From NCBI RefSeq assembly GCF_047275745.1, contig NZ_JBKQWU010000003.1, positions 178,561 to 242,560 of the forward strand: a stretch of DNA of 64,000 nucleotides, written 5' to 3'. The DNA is from Amaricoccus sp047275745. Its GTDB lineage: Bacteria > Pseudomonadota > Alphaproteobacteria > Rhodobacterales > Rhodobacteraceae. The translations under genes and the position numbers were made by a program. Numbering within the stretch: the first letter of the stretch is position 1; every line of letters starts with the position of its first letter. Positions 15,081 through 24,680 of the stretch are shown here, in pieces. The notes beneath the pieces were generated by a model. It had not been told where the DNA came from, ran no database searches, and saw nothing but the letters and a program-made list of their open reading frames with translations.

Positions 15081-17888
15081 TTGACCGACACTCCCGACGA
15101 CGAGACTCCCGATCAGGAGCCCGAAGCTCCGCGCCCGTCCCACAGCGGACCCGCCATCGCGATCGAGTCGGAGATGCGCACCGCCTATCTCGACTATGCG
15201 ATGAGCGTGATCGTCAGCCGCGCGATCCCCGATCTGCGCGACGGGTTGAAGCCCGTGCATCGCCGCATCCTCTATGCGATGAACGAGACCGGCAACACGC
15301 ATGACAAGCCCTATCGCAAGAGCGCGCGCCCCGTCGGCGACGTGATGGGCAAGTATCACCCCCACGGCGACAGCGCGATCTACGACGCGCTCGTGCGCAT
15401 GGCACAGCCGTTCTCGATGTCGCTGCCGCTTCTGGACGGTCAGGGCAATTTCGGCTCGATGGACGGCGACGCTCCGGCGGCGATGCGCTACACCGAGGTG
15501 CGGCTCGACAAGCCGGCCGACTATCTGATGGCCGACATCGACAAGGATACGGTCGATTTCCAACCGAACTACGACGGCAAGGATCTGGAGCCCTCCGTCC
15601 TGCCGGCGCGCTTCCCGAACATGCTGGTCAACGGCGCGGGCGGCATCGCGGTCGGCATGGCGACGAACATCCCGCCGCATAATCTCGGCGAGGTGATCGA
15701 CGCGACGCTGGCGCTCATCGAGAATCCCGACCTCGGCGTCGCGGAGATCATGGAATATATCCCCGCACCGGATTTCCCGACCGGCGGCATCATCCTCGGC
15801 CGCGCCGGCGCGCGGAAGGCCTATCACGAGGGCCGGGGCTCGGTGATCATCCGCGCCCGCACGAAGATCGAGGAGATCCGCAAGGACCGTTTCGCCATCG
15901 TCGCGACCGAGATCCCCTATCAGGTCAACAAGGCGACGATGATCGAGCGGATCGCCGAGCTCGCCCGCGACAAGAGGATCGAGGGCATCGCGCATGTGCA
16001 GGACGAGAGCGACCGTTTCGGCGTGCGCGTCGTCGTCGAACTGCGCCGCGACGCGACGCCCGAGGTGGTGCTGAACCAGCTTTTCCGCTTCACGCCGATG
16101 CAGACCTCCTTCGGCTGCAACATGCTGGCCTTGAACGGCGGGCGGCCGGAACAGCTCGATCTCCGCAAGTTCCTCACCTCCTTCCTCACCTTCCGCGAGG
16201 AAGTGGTCGCGCGCCGCACCGCCTTCGAACTGCGCAAGGCGCGGGAGCGAGCGCATATCCTCTGCGGCCTCGCCGTCGCCGTCTCGAACGTGGACGAGGT
16301 GGTGGCGACGATCCGGTCCTCCGCCGATCCCGCGGAGGCGCGCGAGCGGCTGATGACGCGCCGCTGGCCGGCCGAGGACATCGCGCCCTATATCCGGCTC
16401 ATCGACGACCCGAGCCACCGGATCAACGAGGACGGCACCTACAACCTTTCCGAGACCCAGGCCCGCGCGATCCTCGATCTCCGTCTCCAGCGCCTGACCG
16501 CGCTCGGCGTCAAGGAAGTGACCGACGAACTCGAGGAACTGGCGGGCAGGATCCAGGACTATCTCGACATCCTCGCGTCGCGCGCGCGGATCATGGAGAT
16601 CATCTCGAACGAGCTCCGCGAGGTCCGGACACTCTTCGCCGTGCCGCGCCGCTCCGAGATCATCGAGCATGACGCCGATCTCATGGACGAGGATCTGATC
16701 GAGCGCGAGGACATGGTCGTGACCGTGACCTCCGGCGGTTACATCAAGCGCACGCCGCTGACCGAGTACCGCGCCCAGCGCCGGGGCGGCAAGGGCACGC
16801 AGGGGATGGCCACGAAGGACGAGGATTTCGTCACCACGCTCTTCGTCGCCAACACCCATACCGCGCTCCTGTTCTTCACCACGAGCGGGATCGTCTACGA
16901 GCTCAAGACCTGGCGCCTGCCGCTCGCCGCCCGCAATGCCCGGGGCAAGGCGATCGTCAACATCCTGCCGATCGACCAGGGCACCTCCATCGCCGCGATC
17001 ATGCCGGTCGACGTGCCCGAAGAGGAGTGGTCGAAGCTCCAGGTCATGTTCGCGACCTCGGACGGCGACGTGCGCCGCAACGCGCTCGACGATTTCACCA
17101 ATGTGAAGGCCAACGGCAAGATCGCGATGAAGCTGCCCGAGGGCGTCCGGCTCATCAACGCGCGGATCTGCTCCGAGGACGACGACGTGATGCTGACGAC
17201 GAAGGCGGGGCGCGCCATCCGCTTCCCGACGCCGGATGTGCGCGTCTTCAAGGGCCGCGACTCGACCGGCGTCCGCGGCATCCGGCTCGCGAGCGGCGAC
17301 GAGGTGGTGTCGATGGCGGTGATCCGCCATTTCGAGGCGACCGCCGAGGAGCGCGCCGCCTATCTCAAGCGCCGCCGGGCCGTGATGGGCGCGCCCGAGG
17401 AGGAGGTCGAGGCCGAGGAGGGCGAAGAGGCGGCCTCGGGCAACTTCGAGCTCGGCCAGGCCCGCTACGTCGAGATGTCGGAGGCGGAGGACCTGCTGCT
17501 CACCGTCACCGAGAAGGGCTTCGGCAAGCTCTCGTCGAGCCATGACTATCCGGTCCGCGGCCGGGGCGGTCAGGGCGTCGCCGCGATGGACCGCGCGATG
17601 CGGGGCGGGCCGCTCGTCACGCTCTTCGCCGTCGATCCGAACGACCAGATCATGCTCGCGACCGACGCTGGCCAGTCGATCCGCTGCCCGGTCTCGGACA
17701 TCTCGTTCCGCTCCCGGGGCGCCGGCGGCGTTCGCGTCTTCCAGACCGCGGGTGGGGAGCGCGTCGTCTCCGTCGCACTCGTCGCCGAGGCGGGAGTCGA
17801 TGTGAGCGGCGTCGATGGAAATGGCGGCGAGGAGGACGGCGGCGCGACGGGCGACGCGGCGGGTGACGGGGCGGCCCCGGAAAGCTGA
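15081..17888 (+). CDS. gyrA: DNA gyrase subunit A
   Basis: A 935-residue type II topoisomerase subunit that breaks and rejoins DNA. The catalytic tyrosine is Y137 (in AAMRYTEVR). The quinolone-determining region HPHGDSAIYD carries the sensitive residues S98 and D102, equivalent to E. coli S83 and D87. The C-terminal beta-pinwheel includes the GyrA box QRRGGKG. A TTG start is inferred: no ATG or GTG lies in a suitable place, and the next ATG (residue 32) would remove part of the usual N-terminus. An acidic insert (about 775-795) in the C-terminal domain and a Gly/Ala/Asp-rich tail are extra compared with E. coli. Confidence 0.97.
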   Translation: MTDTPDDETPDQEPEAPRPSHSGPAIAIESEMRTAYLDYAMSVIVSRAIPDLRDGLKPVHRRILYAMNETGNTHDKPYRKSARPVGDVMGKYHPHGDSAIYDALVRMAQPFSMSLPLLDGQGNFGSMDGDAPAAMRYTEVRLDKPADYLMADIDKDTVDFQPNYDGKDLEPSVLPARFPNMLVNGAGGIAVGMATNIPPHNLGEVIDATLALIENPDLGVAEIMEYIPAPDFPTGGIILGRAGARKAYHEGRGSVIIRARTKIEEIRKDRFAIVATEIPYQVNKATMIERIAELARDKRIEGIAHVQDESDRFGVRVVVELRRDATPEVVLNQLFRFTPMQTSFGCNMLALNGGRPEQLDLRKFLTSFLTFREEVVARRTAFELRKARERAHILCGLAVAVSNVDEVVATIRSSADPAEARERLMTRRWPAEDIAPYIRLIDDPSHRINEDGTYNLSETQARAILDLRLQRLTALGVKEVTDELEELAGRIQDYLDILASRARIMEIISNELREVRTLFAVPRRSEIIEHDADLMDEDLIEREDMVVTVTSGGYIKRTPLTEYRAQRRGGKGTQGMATKDEDFVTTLFVANTHTALLFFTTSGIVYELKTWRLPLAARNARGKAIVNILPIDQGTSIAAIMPVDVPEEEWSKLQVMFATSDGDVRRNALDDFTNVKANGKIAMKLPEGVRLINARICSEDDDVMLTTKAGRAIRFPTPDVRVFKGRDSTGVRGIRLASGDEVVSMAVIRHFEATAEERAAYLKRRRAVMGAPEEEVEAEEGEEAASGNFELGQARYVEMSEAEDLLLTVTEKGFGKLSSSHDYPVRGRGGQGVAAMDRAMRGGPLVTLFAVDPNDQIMLATDAGQSIRCPVSDISFRSRGAGGVRVFQTAGGERVVSVALVAEAGVDVSGVDGNGGEEDGGATGDAAGDGAAPES

Positions 17889-17909
17889 AAGCGGGAGAAG
17901 CTTCCTCGG

Positions 17910-17933
17910 GAGCGCGGCGGCTTTCGCGCGCTC
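17910..17933. terminator. Possible bidirectional terminator hairpin
   Basis: A 7-bp perfect stem (GAGCGCG at 17910-17916 with CGCGCTC at 17927-17933) lies between the convergent gyrA and DUF1989 genes, touching the DUF1989 stop codon. There is no T-tract, so intrinsic termination would be weak. Confidence 0.35.
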
Positions 17934-18782
17934 TCAGGCCTCCCCCCAGGGCGGGGTCGGCTGCTTCATCCCGTGCGCGCCGCGATACTCCGGCGACCGG
18001 GGCGGCGCCCAGCCGTCCAGCGTGCCTCCTGCGAGATCGTAGACTTCCACCGCGAGCGGCCGGCAGACGTCGAGCGGGTCGCGCGCCTCAGGCCCCCAGA
18101 GCGGAACCGAGAGGTCGCCGCCGGGGCAGGTCGAGAGCGCGCAGAGCAGATCCTGCTCGGCGAAGAACTCGAGATAGTCGCCGGGCTTCGCCGGACAGTC
18201 GCGCATGAAATACCGGTCCGCGTGATTGAGCCCGGTGCATTGGAAGACGTTCAAGACGTCATGGACGTCGAATTCCGTGAGCCCGAAGGGTGCGACCGCC
18301 CGGACCAGATTCGAGTGGCAGCAATGGTCGAAATCCTCGCCCGTCAGCAGCCGGTTCACGTAAGGATCGCATCGCGTGCCGAGCAGGTCGTGCACCCGCC
18401 CGCCGTATTCGTCCACGCCGTAGCCGGCGAGCGCATCCGCCGTGATCGTGACGAGCGGCCGCAGAAAGGGCAGCGTCGACCAGAGACGGTCGAAGACCGT
18501 CACATGCGCCGCCTGCAACTGCCGCGTCCGCGAGGCCCAGAGCCGCTCGCGCGGGTTGTGGCGGTTCCAGATGTTGAGGTCGCCAACCTGCGGCCCCTCG
18601 GGTGCCACGATGCGGAAAACCTGCCCCGCGGCGACGTGCCACGCCCGGCCGGTCCGGATCGGGATCACGAAGCTTTCCGCCAGTTCGCGCTCCGCGCCGG
18701 CGATCCGGGTGTAGAAATCGCGGTCGAGCGCGAGGGCGGAGCCCTCTCCCGCCTGATAAGCCGCCGGAAAGTCGCGTGTCAT
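17934..18782 (-). CDS. Urea carboxylase-associated (DUF1989) family protein
   Basis: A 282-residue protein of the DUF1989 family, whose members are often encoded beside urea carboxylase/allophanate hydrolase and are suspected to act in urea or guanidine-related nitrogen metabolism. Matching tracts include GQVFRIVAPEGPQVGDLN, the region LTGEDFDHCCHSNLV and NVFQCTGLNHADRYF; the conserved Cys, His and Asp residues suggest metal binding. No urea genes are nearby, so the local role is open. The ATG at 18782, preceded by GAGGGGAC on the minus strand, begins the homologous region. It is convergent with gyrA. Confidence 0.8.
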   Translation of the reverse strand: MTRDFPAAYQAGEGSALALDRDFYTRIAGAERELAESFVIPIRTGRAWHVAAGQVFRIVAPEGPQVGDLNIWNRHNPRERLWASRTRQLQAAHVTVFDRLWSTLPFLRPLVTITADALAGYGVDEYGGRVHDLLGTRCDPYVNRLLTGEDFDHCCHSNLVRAVAPFGLTEFDVHDVLNVFQCTGLNHADRYFMRDCPAKPGDYLEFFAEQDLLCALSTCPGGDLSVPLWGPEARDPLDVCRPLAVEVYDLAGGTLDGWAPPRSPEYRGAHGMKQPTPPWGEA

Positions 18783-18912
18783 CGTCCCCTCCTGTCCTCG
18801 GGCCCCGAGCTTGGCCGATGCCGCCGCCGCCCCGCAACCGCCTTCCGCGGCCCCGGCCGATGGCGCTAGACTGCCGGATGGCGACAAAGACGCGTCGGAC
18901 AGGGAGAGAAAC

Positions 18913-19254
18913 ATGGGAAAGCGCGACGAACTGATCGCGGACTACGCGGCCGACATCTCCGGGAAATGCGGACAGACCCCCGACATGGAGCTTCTGACCC
19001 GGGTCACGATCGGTTGCGGCCCCTCGATCTACCGGGCGGATTCGACGCTCGTGGCCGGGTCGGACCCCGAGGAACTCGAGCGGATCGAGAAGAACTTCCT
19101 GATTAAGAAGCTCGGCCTCGCCGGCGGGCCCGAACTCGCGCAGGGCATCCAGGCGGTGATCCAGACCTATGGCCCGTCGAACCCGCGCAAGCATCGCGCC
19201 GTGGTCTATTATCTGCTGACGAAACATTTCGGCCGCGAAGCCGTCTACGCCTGA
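18913..19254 (+). CDS. DUF2853 family protein
   Basis: A 113-residue small soluble protein of the DUF2853 family, common in alphaproteobacteria and marine bacteria; the function is unknown. Predicted mostly helical, with no membrane segment. The ATG at 18913 follows AGGGAGAGAAAC, a good ribosome-binding site; the upstream open frame has no homology. It is divergent from the DUF1989 gene and convergent with lpdA. Confidence 0.8.
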   Translation: MGKRDELIADYAADISGKCGQTPDMELLTRVTIGCGPSIYRADSTLVAGSDPEELERIEKNFLIKKLGLAGGPELAQGIQAVIQTYGPSNPRKHRAVVYYLLTKHFGREAVYA

Positions 19255-19308
19255 GGCTCGGCGCCCGGGCAGCCCCTCGGAACTGGCGTGGCGACCCCGG
19301 CGGGCAAG

Positions 19309-19360
19309 CCGCCCCCGATTGGCGGGGGCGGTAGAGAGGGCGGGCGCGGACGGCCCGCCC
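19309..19360. terminator. Two consecutive GC hairpins between convergent genes
   Basis: The first hairpin has a perfect 9-bp stem (19309-19317 with 19323-19331, loop ATTGG). The second has a perfect 8-bp stem (19338-19345 with 19353-19360, 7-base loop). They lie between the DUF2853 gene and lpdA, which point at each other, so they probably stop transcription from both sides, although neither has a T-tract. Confidence 0.5.
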
Positions 19361-19368
19361 CGCTGGTC

Positions 19369-20766
19369 TCACATGTGAAGCATCTTCCCGTAGGCGTCGA
19401 GCACCGCCTCGTGCATCATCTCCGACAGCGTCGGGTGCGGGAAGACGGTGTTCATGAGCTCCTGCTCGGTCGTCTCGAGGCTCCGGCCGACCACATAGCC
19501 CTGGATCAGCTCGGTCACTTCCGCGCCCACCATATGCGCGCCGAGAAGCTCGCCGGTCTTCGCGTCGAAGACGGTCTTGATCATCCCCTCGGGCTCGCCG
19601 AGCGCGATCGCCTTGCCGTTGCCGATGAAGGGGAAGTGCCCGACCTTGACCTGATAGCCGAGCTCCTTGGCCTTCGCCTCGGTATAGCCGACGCTCGCCA
19701 CCTGCGGCTGGCAGTAGGTGCAGCCGGCGATCGCCTCGGGCTTGGTCGGATGCGGATGCTGGCCGGCGATCAGCTCGGCGACCATGACGCCTTCGTGCAT
19801 CGCCTTGTGCGCGAGCCAGGGCGCCCCGGCGAGATCGCCGATAGCATAGAGCCCGTCAACGCCGGTGCGGCAGTATTCATCGACCACGACATGGGTCCGG
19901 TCGACCTTCACGCCCGCTTCCTCGAGCCCGAGGTTCTCGACATTACCGACGATGCCGACGGCGGAGATGACAGTGTCGAATTCCTCGGAAGTCTCCTTCC
20001 CGCCGGTCTCGATCGTCGCGACCACCTTGTCGGCGCTCCGCTCGAGCTTCTTGACGGTCGATTTCTCCAGGATCGTCATGCCCTGCTTCTGGAACTGCTT
20101 CTTGGCGAAACCGGAGATCTCGGCATCCTCGACCGGCAGCACGCGGTCGAGCACCTCCACCACGGTCGTCTTGGCGCCGAGCGTGTTGTAGAAGCTCGCG
20201 AATTCGATGCCGATCGCGCCCGAGCCGATGACGAGCAGCTTCTTCGGCATGTGCGGCGGCACCAGCGCGTGGCGGTAGGACCAGACGCGCTTGCCATCGG
20301 CCTCGAGGCCCGGCAGGTCGCGGGCGCGGGCGCCGGTCGCGAGGATGATCGCCTTGGACCCGGTGATCTCTTCCTCGCCCTTGTCGGTCTTGACCGAGAC
20401 CTTGCCCTTCCCGGCGAGCCGGGCGTCGCCCATGATCACGTCGATCTTGTTCTTCTTCATCAGGAAGCCGACGCCGGAGTTCAGCTGCTTCGCGACGCCG
20501 CGCGAGCGCTTCACCACCGCGTCGAGATCGTAGCCGACATTCTCGGCCTTCAGCCCGAATTCCTTGGCGCGATGCATGAGGTGGAAGATTTCCGAAGTCC
20601 GGAGCAGCGCCTTGGTCGGAATGCAGCCCCAGTTGAGGCAGATCCCGCCGAGATTCTCCCGCTCGATCACGCAGGTCTTCAGGCCCAGCTGCGCGCAGCG
20701 GATCGCGGCGACGTAACCGCCCGGACCGCTTCCGATCACCACCACATCATAGGTCTTACCGGCCAT
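19369..20766 (-). CDS. lpdA: Dihydrolipoyl dehydrogenase (E3)
   Basis: A 465-residue FAD-dependent disulfide reductase that reoxidises dihydrolipoamide in 2-oxoacid dehydrogenase or glycine-cleavage complexes, using NAD. The FAD site GSGPGGY, the redox disulfide C43-LNWG-C48 followed by IPTK, the NAD-binding GSGAIGIEFASF and the C-terminal His-Glu pair in FPHPTLSE are all intact. The length is normal. No pdh or suc genes are adjacent, so which complex it serves cannot be told from here. A single-gene unit bounded by hairpins downstream. Confidence 0.95.
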   Translation of the reverse strand: MAGKTYDVVVIGSGPGGYVAAIRCAQLGLKTCVIERENLGGICLNWGCIPTKALLRTSEIFHLMHRAKEFGLKAENVGYDLDAVVKRSRGVAKQLNSGVGFLMKKNKIDVIMGDARLAGKGKVSVKTDKGEEEITGSKAIILATGARARDLPGLEADGKRVWSYRHALVPPHMPKKLLVIGSGAIGIEFASFYNTLGAKTTVVEVLDRVLPVEDAEISGFAKKQFQKQGMTILEKSTVKKLERSADKVVATIETGGKETSEEFDTVISAVGIVGNVENLGLEEAGVKVDRTHVVVDEYCRTGVDGLYAIGDLAGAPWLAHKAMHEGVMVAELIAGQHPHPTKPEAIAGCTYCQPQVASVGYTEAKAKELGYQVKVGHFPFIGNGKAIALGEPEGMIKTVFDAKTGELLGAHMVGAEVTELIQGYVVGRSLETTEQELMNTVFPHPTLSEMMHEAVLDAYGKMLHM

Positions 20767-20918
20767 ATCTCACATCCCCCGGGGAAACACGCGTGTTCCC
20801 GCGCTTCTAAACGGTTTGAACGTCCTGGGCCAGTGCGACCCAGGACTGTCGTCTTACAGCGTTTCCCCGGTGTCAACCGGGCGGCGCGCGCGAAGCCGAT
20901 TCGAGGTCACGTCGAGGC

Positions 20919-21488
20919 TCAGGCCGCGCGGGCCCGGGCGACCGCCTCGGCGTAGCCCCCGGCGTCGAGATAGGCCTGCTCGTCCCGGGTACAGATCCGG
21001 CCGAGCGCCGCGTTTCGCGTGGGGAAACGCCCGAATCGCCGAATCACGTCGCGATGCGCGCGCGCGTGGACGAGGCTTTCCGGGTCCTCGACCGTCATGA
21101 ACATCCGCACCGACCGCGCCTGGTCGGAGCCCATCTCCGAATGTTCGAGCGGGAGATAGAAGAACTGCCGCTCGACCTCGGACACCTGACGGTCCTGACC
21201 GAAGCCGATCGCGCGTTTCGCGACCCGGCGCGCCTCGCGGTCGCTCGCGAAGGCGCGCGCCTCGTTCCGGAACATGTTGCGCGGGAACTGATCGAGCAGG
21301 ATCAGGAGCGCCAGCGTCCCGCGCGGCTTGACCACCCAGCGATCGAGCCGGCCCGCGCTCGCCTCCTCCCAGAGATCGGCGTAGCGGGCGCGGATGTCGT
21401 CATCGAGCCCGGCGGGCGGGTCATACCATCCCTCCGGGCCGATCTTCTCCAGCCAGAATTCGAGAATTTCCTCGGCGCGTTGGTCCAT
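20919..21488 (-). CDS. DUF924 family protein
   Basis: A 189-residue helical protein of the DUF924 family (TPR-like fold). Diagnostic tracts are ILEFWLEKIGPEGWY at the N-terminus, LLILLDQFPRNMFR in the middle and FFYLPLEHSE further on. The family is widespread in proteobacteria and its function is unknown. The start has GAGGAGGAAATGG just upstream, a strong ribosome-binding site. It lies 42 bases downstream of the MFS transporter gene on the same strand, so it is possibly cotranscribed. Confidence 0.85.
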   Translation of the reverse strand: MDQRAEEILEFWLEKIGPEGWYDPPAGLDDDIRARYADLWEEASAGRLDRWVVKPRGTLALLILLDQFPRNMFRNEARAFASDREARRVAKRAIGFGQDRQVSEVERQFFYLPLEHSEMGSDQARSVRMFMTVEDPESLVHARAHRDVIRRFGRFPTRNAALGRICTRDEQAYLDAGGYAEAVARARAA

Positions 21489-21530
21489 TTCCTCCTCCTT
21501 CGATGGGCGTCGGTGACCTCCGCGCCCTTC

Positions 21531-22820
21531 CTATTGGTTCTCGTTCCCACTCTCGTTCCCAGGCGTCTCGGGCGCCCCGGTTTCCTGCCGCCGCTCGGAG
21601 GCGACCGCCTGCGCGACCTCGACCGCGACGGGCGAGGCCTGAGGTAGAAACGGCGGATAGCTGGCCGCTGTTCCCCCGGTGGGCGAGGCGCGCCGCGTCA
21701 TCCGGTAGATCGCATAGACCGCGACCAGCCCGAAGAGCACCGCGAGGTAGAAGAAATACCCACCCGGTCCCATCGCCGTCATCAGCCAGCCGATCACGAA
21801 GGGGCCGCTGATCGCGCCGAGCCCGTTGATGAACAGGAGCCCGCCCGAGGCCGCCGCCATGTCCGCGGGCTCGAGAAAATCGTTCGTATAGGCGATCAGC
21901 AGCGCATAGAGCGGGTTCGCCACCCCCCCGATGAAGAAGCCAAAGATGAGCAGTGTCCAGGCGTTCGGCGGCGCCACGGTGGCGAGCGCGGTGAGCGCGG
22001 CGCCGAAGGCCGTGAGCCCCGCGATCAGGATGCGCCGGTCCATCCGGTCGGAGGCCCGGCCGATCGGCACCTGGCAAACGAGCCCGCCGAAATAGATCAC
22101 CGCGACGAAGGCCGCGATCTCGCCCACGTCGAGCCCGCGCTCGGTGCCGAAGACCGAGGCCATGCCGAAGACCGCCGCGAAGACGCCGCCGAGCGCGAAG
22201 GTGCCGACGCAGCCGAGCGGCGAGATCCTGAAAAGCTGTCCCAGCGTCATCCGCTTCGTCGTGCTGTAGGGCGGCGCCGGGCTCGCGGAGAGCAGGATCG
22301 GCGGGAACGACACCGAAACAAGCACCGACATGATGATGAAGAGCGTGTAGCCGCCGGGATCGGCCACGTTGAGGAGCCCCTGCGCGGTGATGACCCCGAC
22401 CATCTGGACGATCATGTAGAGCGAGAGCGCCTGGCCCCGGGTCTCGTTGCTCGACGCCTCGTTGAGCCAGCTCTCGGCGACGACGTAGATCCCGGCGAAA
22501 CAGAAGCCCACGAGCAGGCGCATCGCCGCCCAGAGCACCATATGGGCATCGGCGGCGTAGAGGATGAAGGCCGCGGCCACGAGCGAGGCGAGCGCCGAGA
22601 AGACTCGGACATGGCCGACGCGGCGGATCAGATTCGCCACGACCCGCGTGCCGACGAGGAAGCCCGCGTAATAGGCGCTCATAACCCAGGCCATGGAAGT
22701 CGGCGCGAATCCCTCGATTCCGCCCCTGATGCCCAGAAGCGTCCCCTGCATGCCGTTTCCGATCATCAGGAACATCATTCCGAGCAGGAGCGCCCAGGAA
22801 GTCTTGAGTACCGCCGTCAT
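21531..22820 (-). CDS. MFS transporter, YcaD-like
   Basis: A 429-residue major facilitator protein with about 12 membrane helices and a soluble C-terminal tail of ~40 residues. The N-terminal helix (LLLGMMFLMIGNGMQGTLL) and the MSAYYAGFLVGT loop resemble the YcaD/UMF1-type carriers, for which substrates are poorly defined. The ATG at 22820 is preferred because the first helix begins immediately after it; an open frame upstream to 23084 is compositionally different. The gene lies downstream of queA with a 169-bp gap that contains nothing obvious. Confidence 0.8.
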   Translation of the reverse strand: MTAVLKTSWALLLGMMFLMIGNGMQGTLLGIRGGIEGFAPTSMAWVMSAYYAGFLVGTRVVANLIRRVGHVRVFSALASLVAAAFILYAADAHMVLWAAMRLLVGFCFAGIYVVAESWLNEASSNETRGQALSLYMIVQMVGVITAQGLLNVADPGGYTLFIIMSVLVSVSFPPILLSASPAPPYSTTKRMTLGQLFRISPLGCVGTFALGGVFAAVFGMASVFGTERGLDVGEIAAFVAVIYFGGLVCQVPIGRASDRMDRRILIAGLTAFGAALTALATVAPPNAWTLLIFGFFIGGVANPLYALLIAYTNDFLEPADMAAASGGLLFINGLGAISGPFVIGWLMTAMGPGGYFFYLAVLFGLVAVYAIYRMTRRASPTGGTAASYPPFLPQASPVAVEVAQAVASERRQETGAPETPGNESGNENQ

Positions 22821-22989
22821 CCGCGCCGCCGTCCATTGCCTTCCGGTCCACGCGGGCCCGGCCCAGTACCACCTGGGGAAGCGCAGCTTATCCCAACTCC
22901 CGTCATGGGCGACAGGGGAATACGCGCGGGATAGTCCACACCGAAGGCGCGACGATCCGCCGCGGGCGCGGGCGGGAGCGTCGCGCCCA

Positions 22990-24033
22990 CTACTCCGGCA
23001 GCAGCAGCGAACTGTCGCCGTAGGAGAAGAAACGGTACCGCTCCGCGACCGCGTGCCGGTAGATCTCGCGGATGCGCCCGACACCCATCAGCGCCGAGAC
23101 GAGCATGAGCAGCGTCGATTTCGGCAGATGAAAGTTCGTCATCAGGCCGCTCGTGACGCGAAACTCGTGGCCGGGCCGGATGAAGATATCGGTATCGCCG
23201 CGCCAGGGTGCGATCCGGCCGGGCGCCGTGGCCGCCGATTCGATCAGCCGGAGCGCCGTCGTCCCGACCGGGATCACGCGGTGCCCGGCGGCGCGCGTGG
23301 CCTCGATCGCCGCCGCGGCCTCGGGGGTGATCTCGCCCCATTCGGCATGCATCCGATGCGCCTCGATATTCTCTACCTTCACCGGCAGGAAGGTGCCCGC
23401 GCCGACATGAAGCGTCACGCGCGCCGTCTCGACGCCCCGCGCCGCGAGCCCCGCCAGCAGGTCCTCGTCGAAATGCAGCGAGGCCGTCGGCGCCGCCACC
23501 GCGCCGGGGCGGGCGGCGAAGACGGTCTGGTAATCCTCCCGGTCCCGGGCATCGACGGCGCGGCGCGTGGCGATATAGGGCGGCAGCGGCATCTCGCCCA
23601 CGGCCTCCAGCGCGGCGTCGAGCCCCTCCCCCGCGCGGTCGAAGGCGAGGACGACCTCCGCCCCCTCCTTGTCGCGCACCTCCGCCGAGAGCGCGTCGCC
23701 GAAGCCTATCCGGTCGCCGACCGCGAGCCGCTTGCCCGGACGCGCCAGCGCGCGCCAGGTCCCGTCCGCCCCCGCCGCGATCAGCGTCGCCTCGATACGC
23801 GCCTCCGCGCCATTCGCCCGCCGCCGGACGCCCGCGAGCCGCGCCGGGATCACCCTGGTGTCGTTCAGCACCAGAAGGTCGCCCGGGCGCAGCCAGCGCC
23901 CGATCTCGGCGACCGTCGCGTCGGTGATCCGTTCCGGCCCGGCGACCAGCAGCCGCGACGCGGGGCGCGGCCTGACCGGACGCAGCGCGATCAGATCTTC
24001 CGGCAGGTCGAAATCGAAATCCTCGAGCCGCAT
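22990..24033 (-). CDS. queA: S-adenosylmethionine:tRNA ribosyltransferase-isomerase
   Basis: A 347-residue enzyme that transfers the ribosyl part of SAM to preQ1-tRNA to give epoxyqueuosine. It begins MRLEDFDFDLPEDLIA, as QueA proteins do, and contains LLVLNDTRVIPARL, the TASLHFDE motif, HVGAGTFLPV and TNFHLPKSTLLMLVSA, all family signatures. Length is normal. The ATG at 24033 is chosen by the conserved N-terminus. In many alphaproteobacteria queA is next to tgt; here tgt is not seen. Confidence 0.95.
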   Translation of the reverse strand: MRLEDFDFDLPEDLIALRPVRPRPASRLLVAGPERITDATVAEIGRWLRPGDLLVLNDTRVIPARLAGVRRRANGAEARIEATLIAAGADGTWRALARPGKRLAVGDRIGFGDALSAEVRDKEGAEVVLAFDRAGEGLDAALEAVGEMPLPPYIATRRAVDARDREDYQTVFAARPGAVAAPTASLHFDEDLLAGLAARGVETARVTLHVGAGTFLPVKVENIEAHRMHAEWGEITPEAAAAIEATRAAGHRVIPVGTTALRLIESAATAPGRIAPWRGDTDIFIRPGHEFRVTSGLMTNFHLPKSTLLMLVSALMGVGRIREIYRHAVAERYRFFSYGDSSLLLPE

Positions 24034-24218
24034 CCCGCCCTCCCGGCCGCGCCCATGCAATCCCGCGCGGACCAGGGACCGCGCGCCGCGCCGCCTCTTA
24101 TGCCCCCCACCCGGCGCCGGCAACCGGGCGCGACCGGCTTGGTCCCTGCTCGGGTCCCCCCTTGCGCCCCGGGCGCCCGCCCGGTCTGATCGGAACCGGA
24201 ACAATTCGGGAGGATATC

Positions 24219-24680
24219 ATGCTCAGCTCCGGCGACACCGCCCCCGGCTTCACCCTGCCCCGCGATGGCGGCGGCGAGGTCTCGCTCTCCGATTTCGCGG
24301 GCAAGCCCGTGGTCGTCTATTTCTACCCGCGCGACGACACCCCCGGCTGCACCACCGAGGCGGTGGAGTTCTCCGCCAACCTCGGCGCCTTCGAGGCGCT
24401 CGGCGCCGCGGTCATCGGCATCTCCAAGGACAGTGTGAAGAGCCACGACAAGTTTCGCGACAAGCACGGGCTCGGCGTGATCCTCGCCTCCGACGAGAAC
24501 GGCGATACCTGCGAACGCTATGGCGTCTGGGGCGAGAAATCGATGTACGGCAAGACGTTCATGGGCATCACCCGGGCAACATTCCTGATCGGGCCGGACG
24601 GGAAGGTCGCGCGCGCCTGGCCGAAGGTTAAGGTCGCCGGCCATGTCGCCGAAGTCCTCGACGCGCTGCGGGCGCTCTGA
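24219..24680 (+). CDS. bcp: Thioredoxin-dependent peroxiredoxin (BCP/PrxQ type)
   Basis: A 153-residue peroxiredoxin that reduces hydrogen peroxide and organic peroxides. The peroxidatic cysteine is C44 in PRDDTPGCTTEA. The resolving cysteine usually five residues later is absent (valine-like position), leaving C98 as the only other cysteine; the enzyme may therefore use a different intramolecular disulfide or work as a 1-Cys type. GGGAGGA lies 5-11 bases before the ATG at 24219. It is divergent from queA, with about 185 bases between them. Confidence 0.92.
   Translation: MLSSGDTAPGFTLPRDGGGEVSLSDFAGKPVVVYFYPRDDTPGCTTEAVEFSANLGAFEALGAAVIGISKDSVKSHDKFRDKHGLGVILASDENGDTCERYGVWGEKSMYGKTFMGITRATFLIGPDGKVARAWPKVKVAGHVAEVLDALRAL

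Noticed and set aside
15051..17543. A long minus-strand open frame opposite gyrA
   Set aside because: Antisense shadow of a highly conserved gene, with His/Asp/Arg-rich composition and no recognisable domain.
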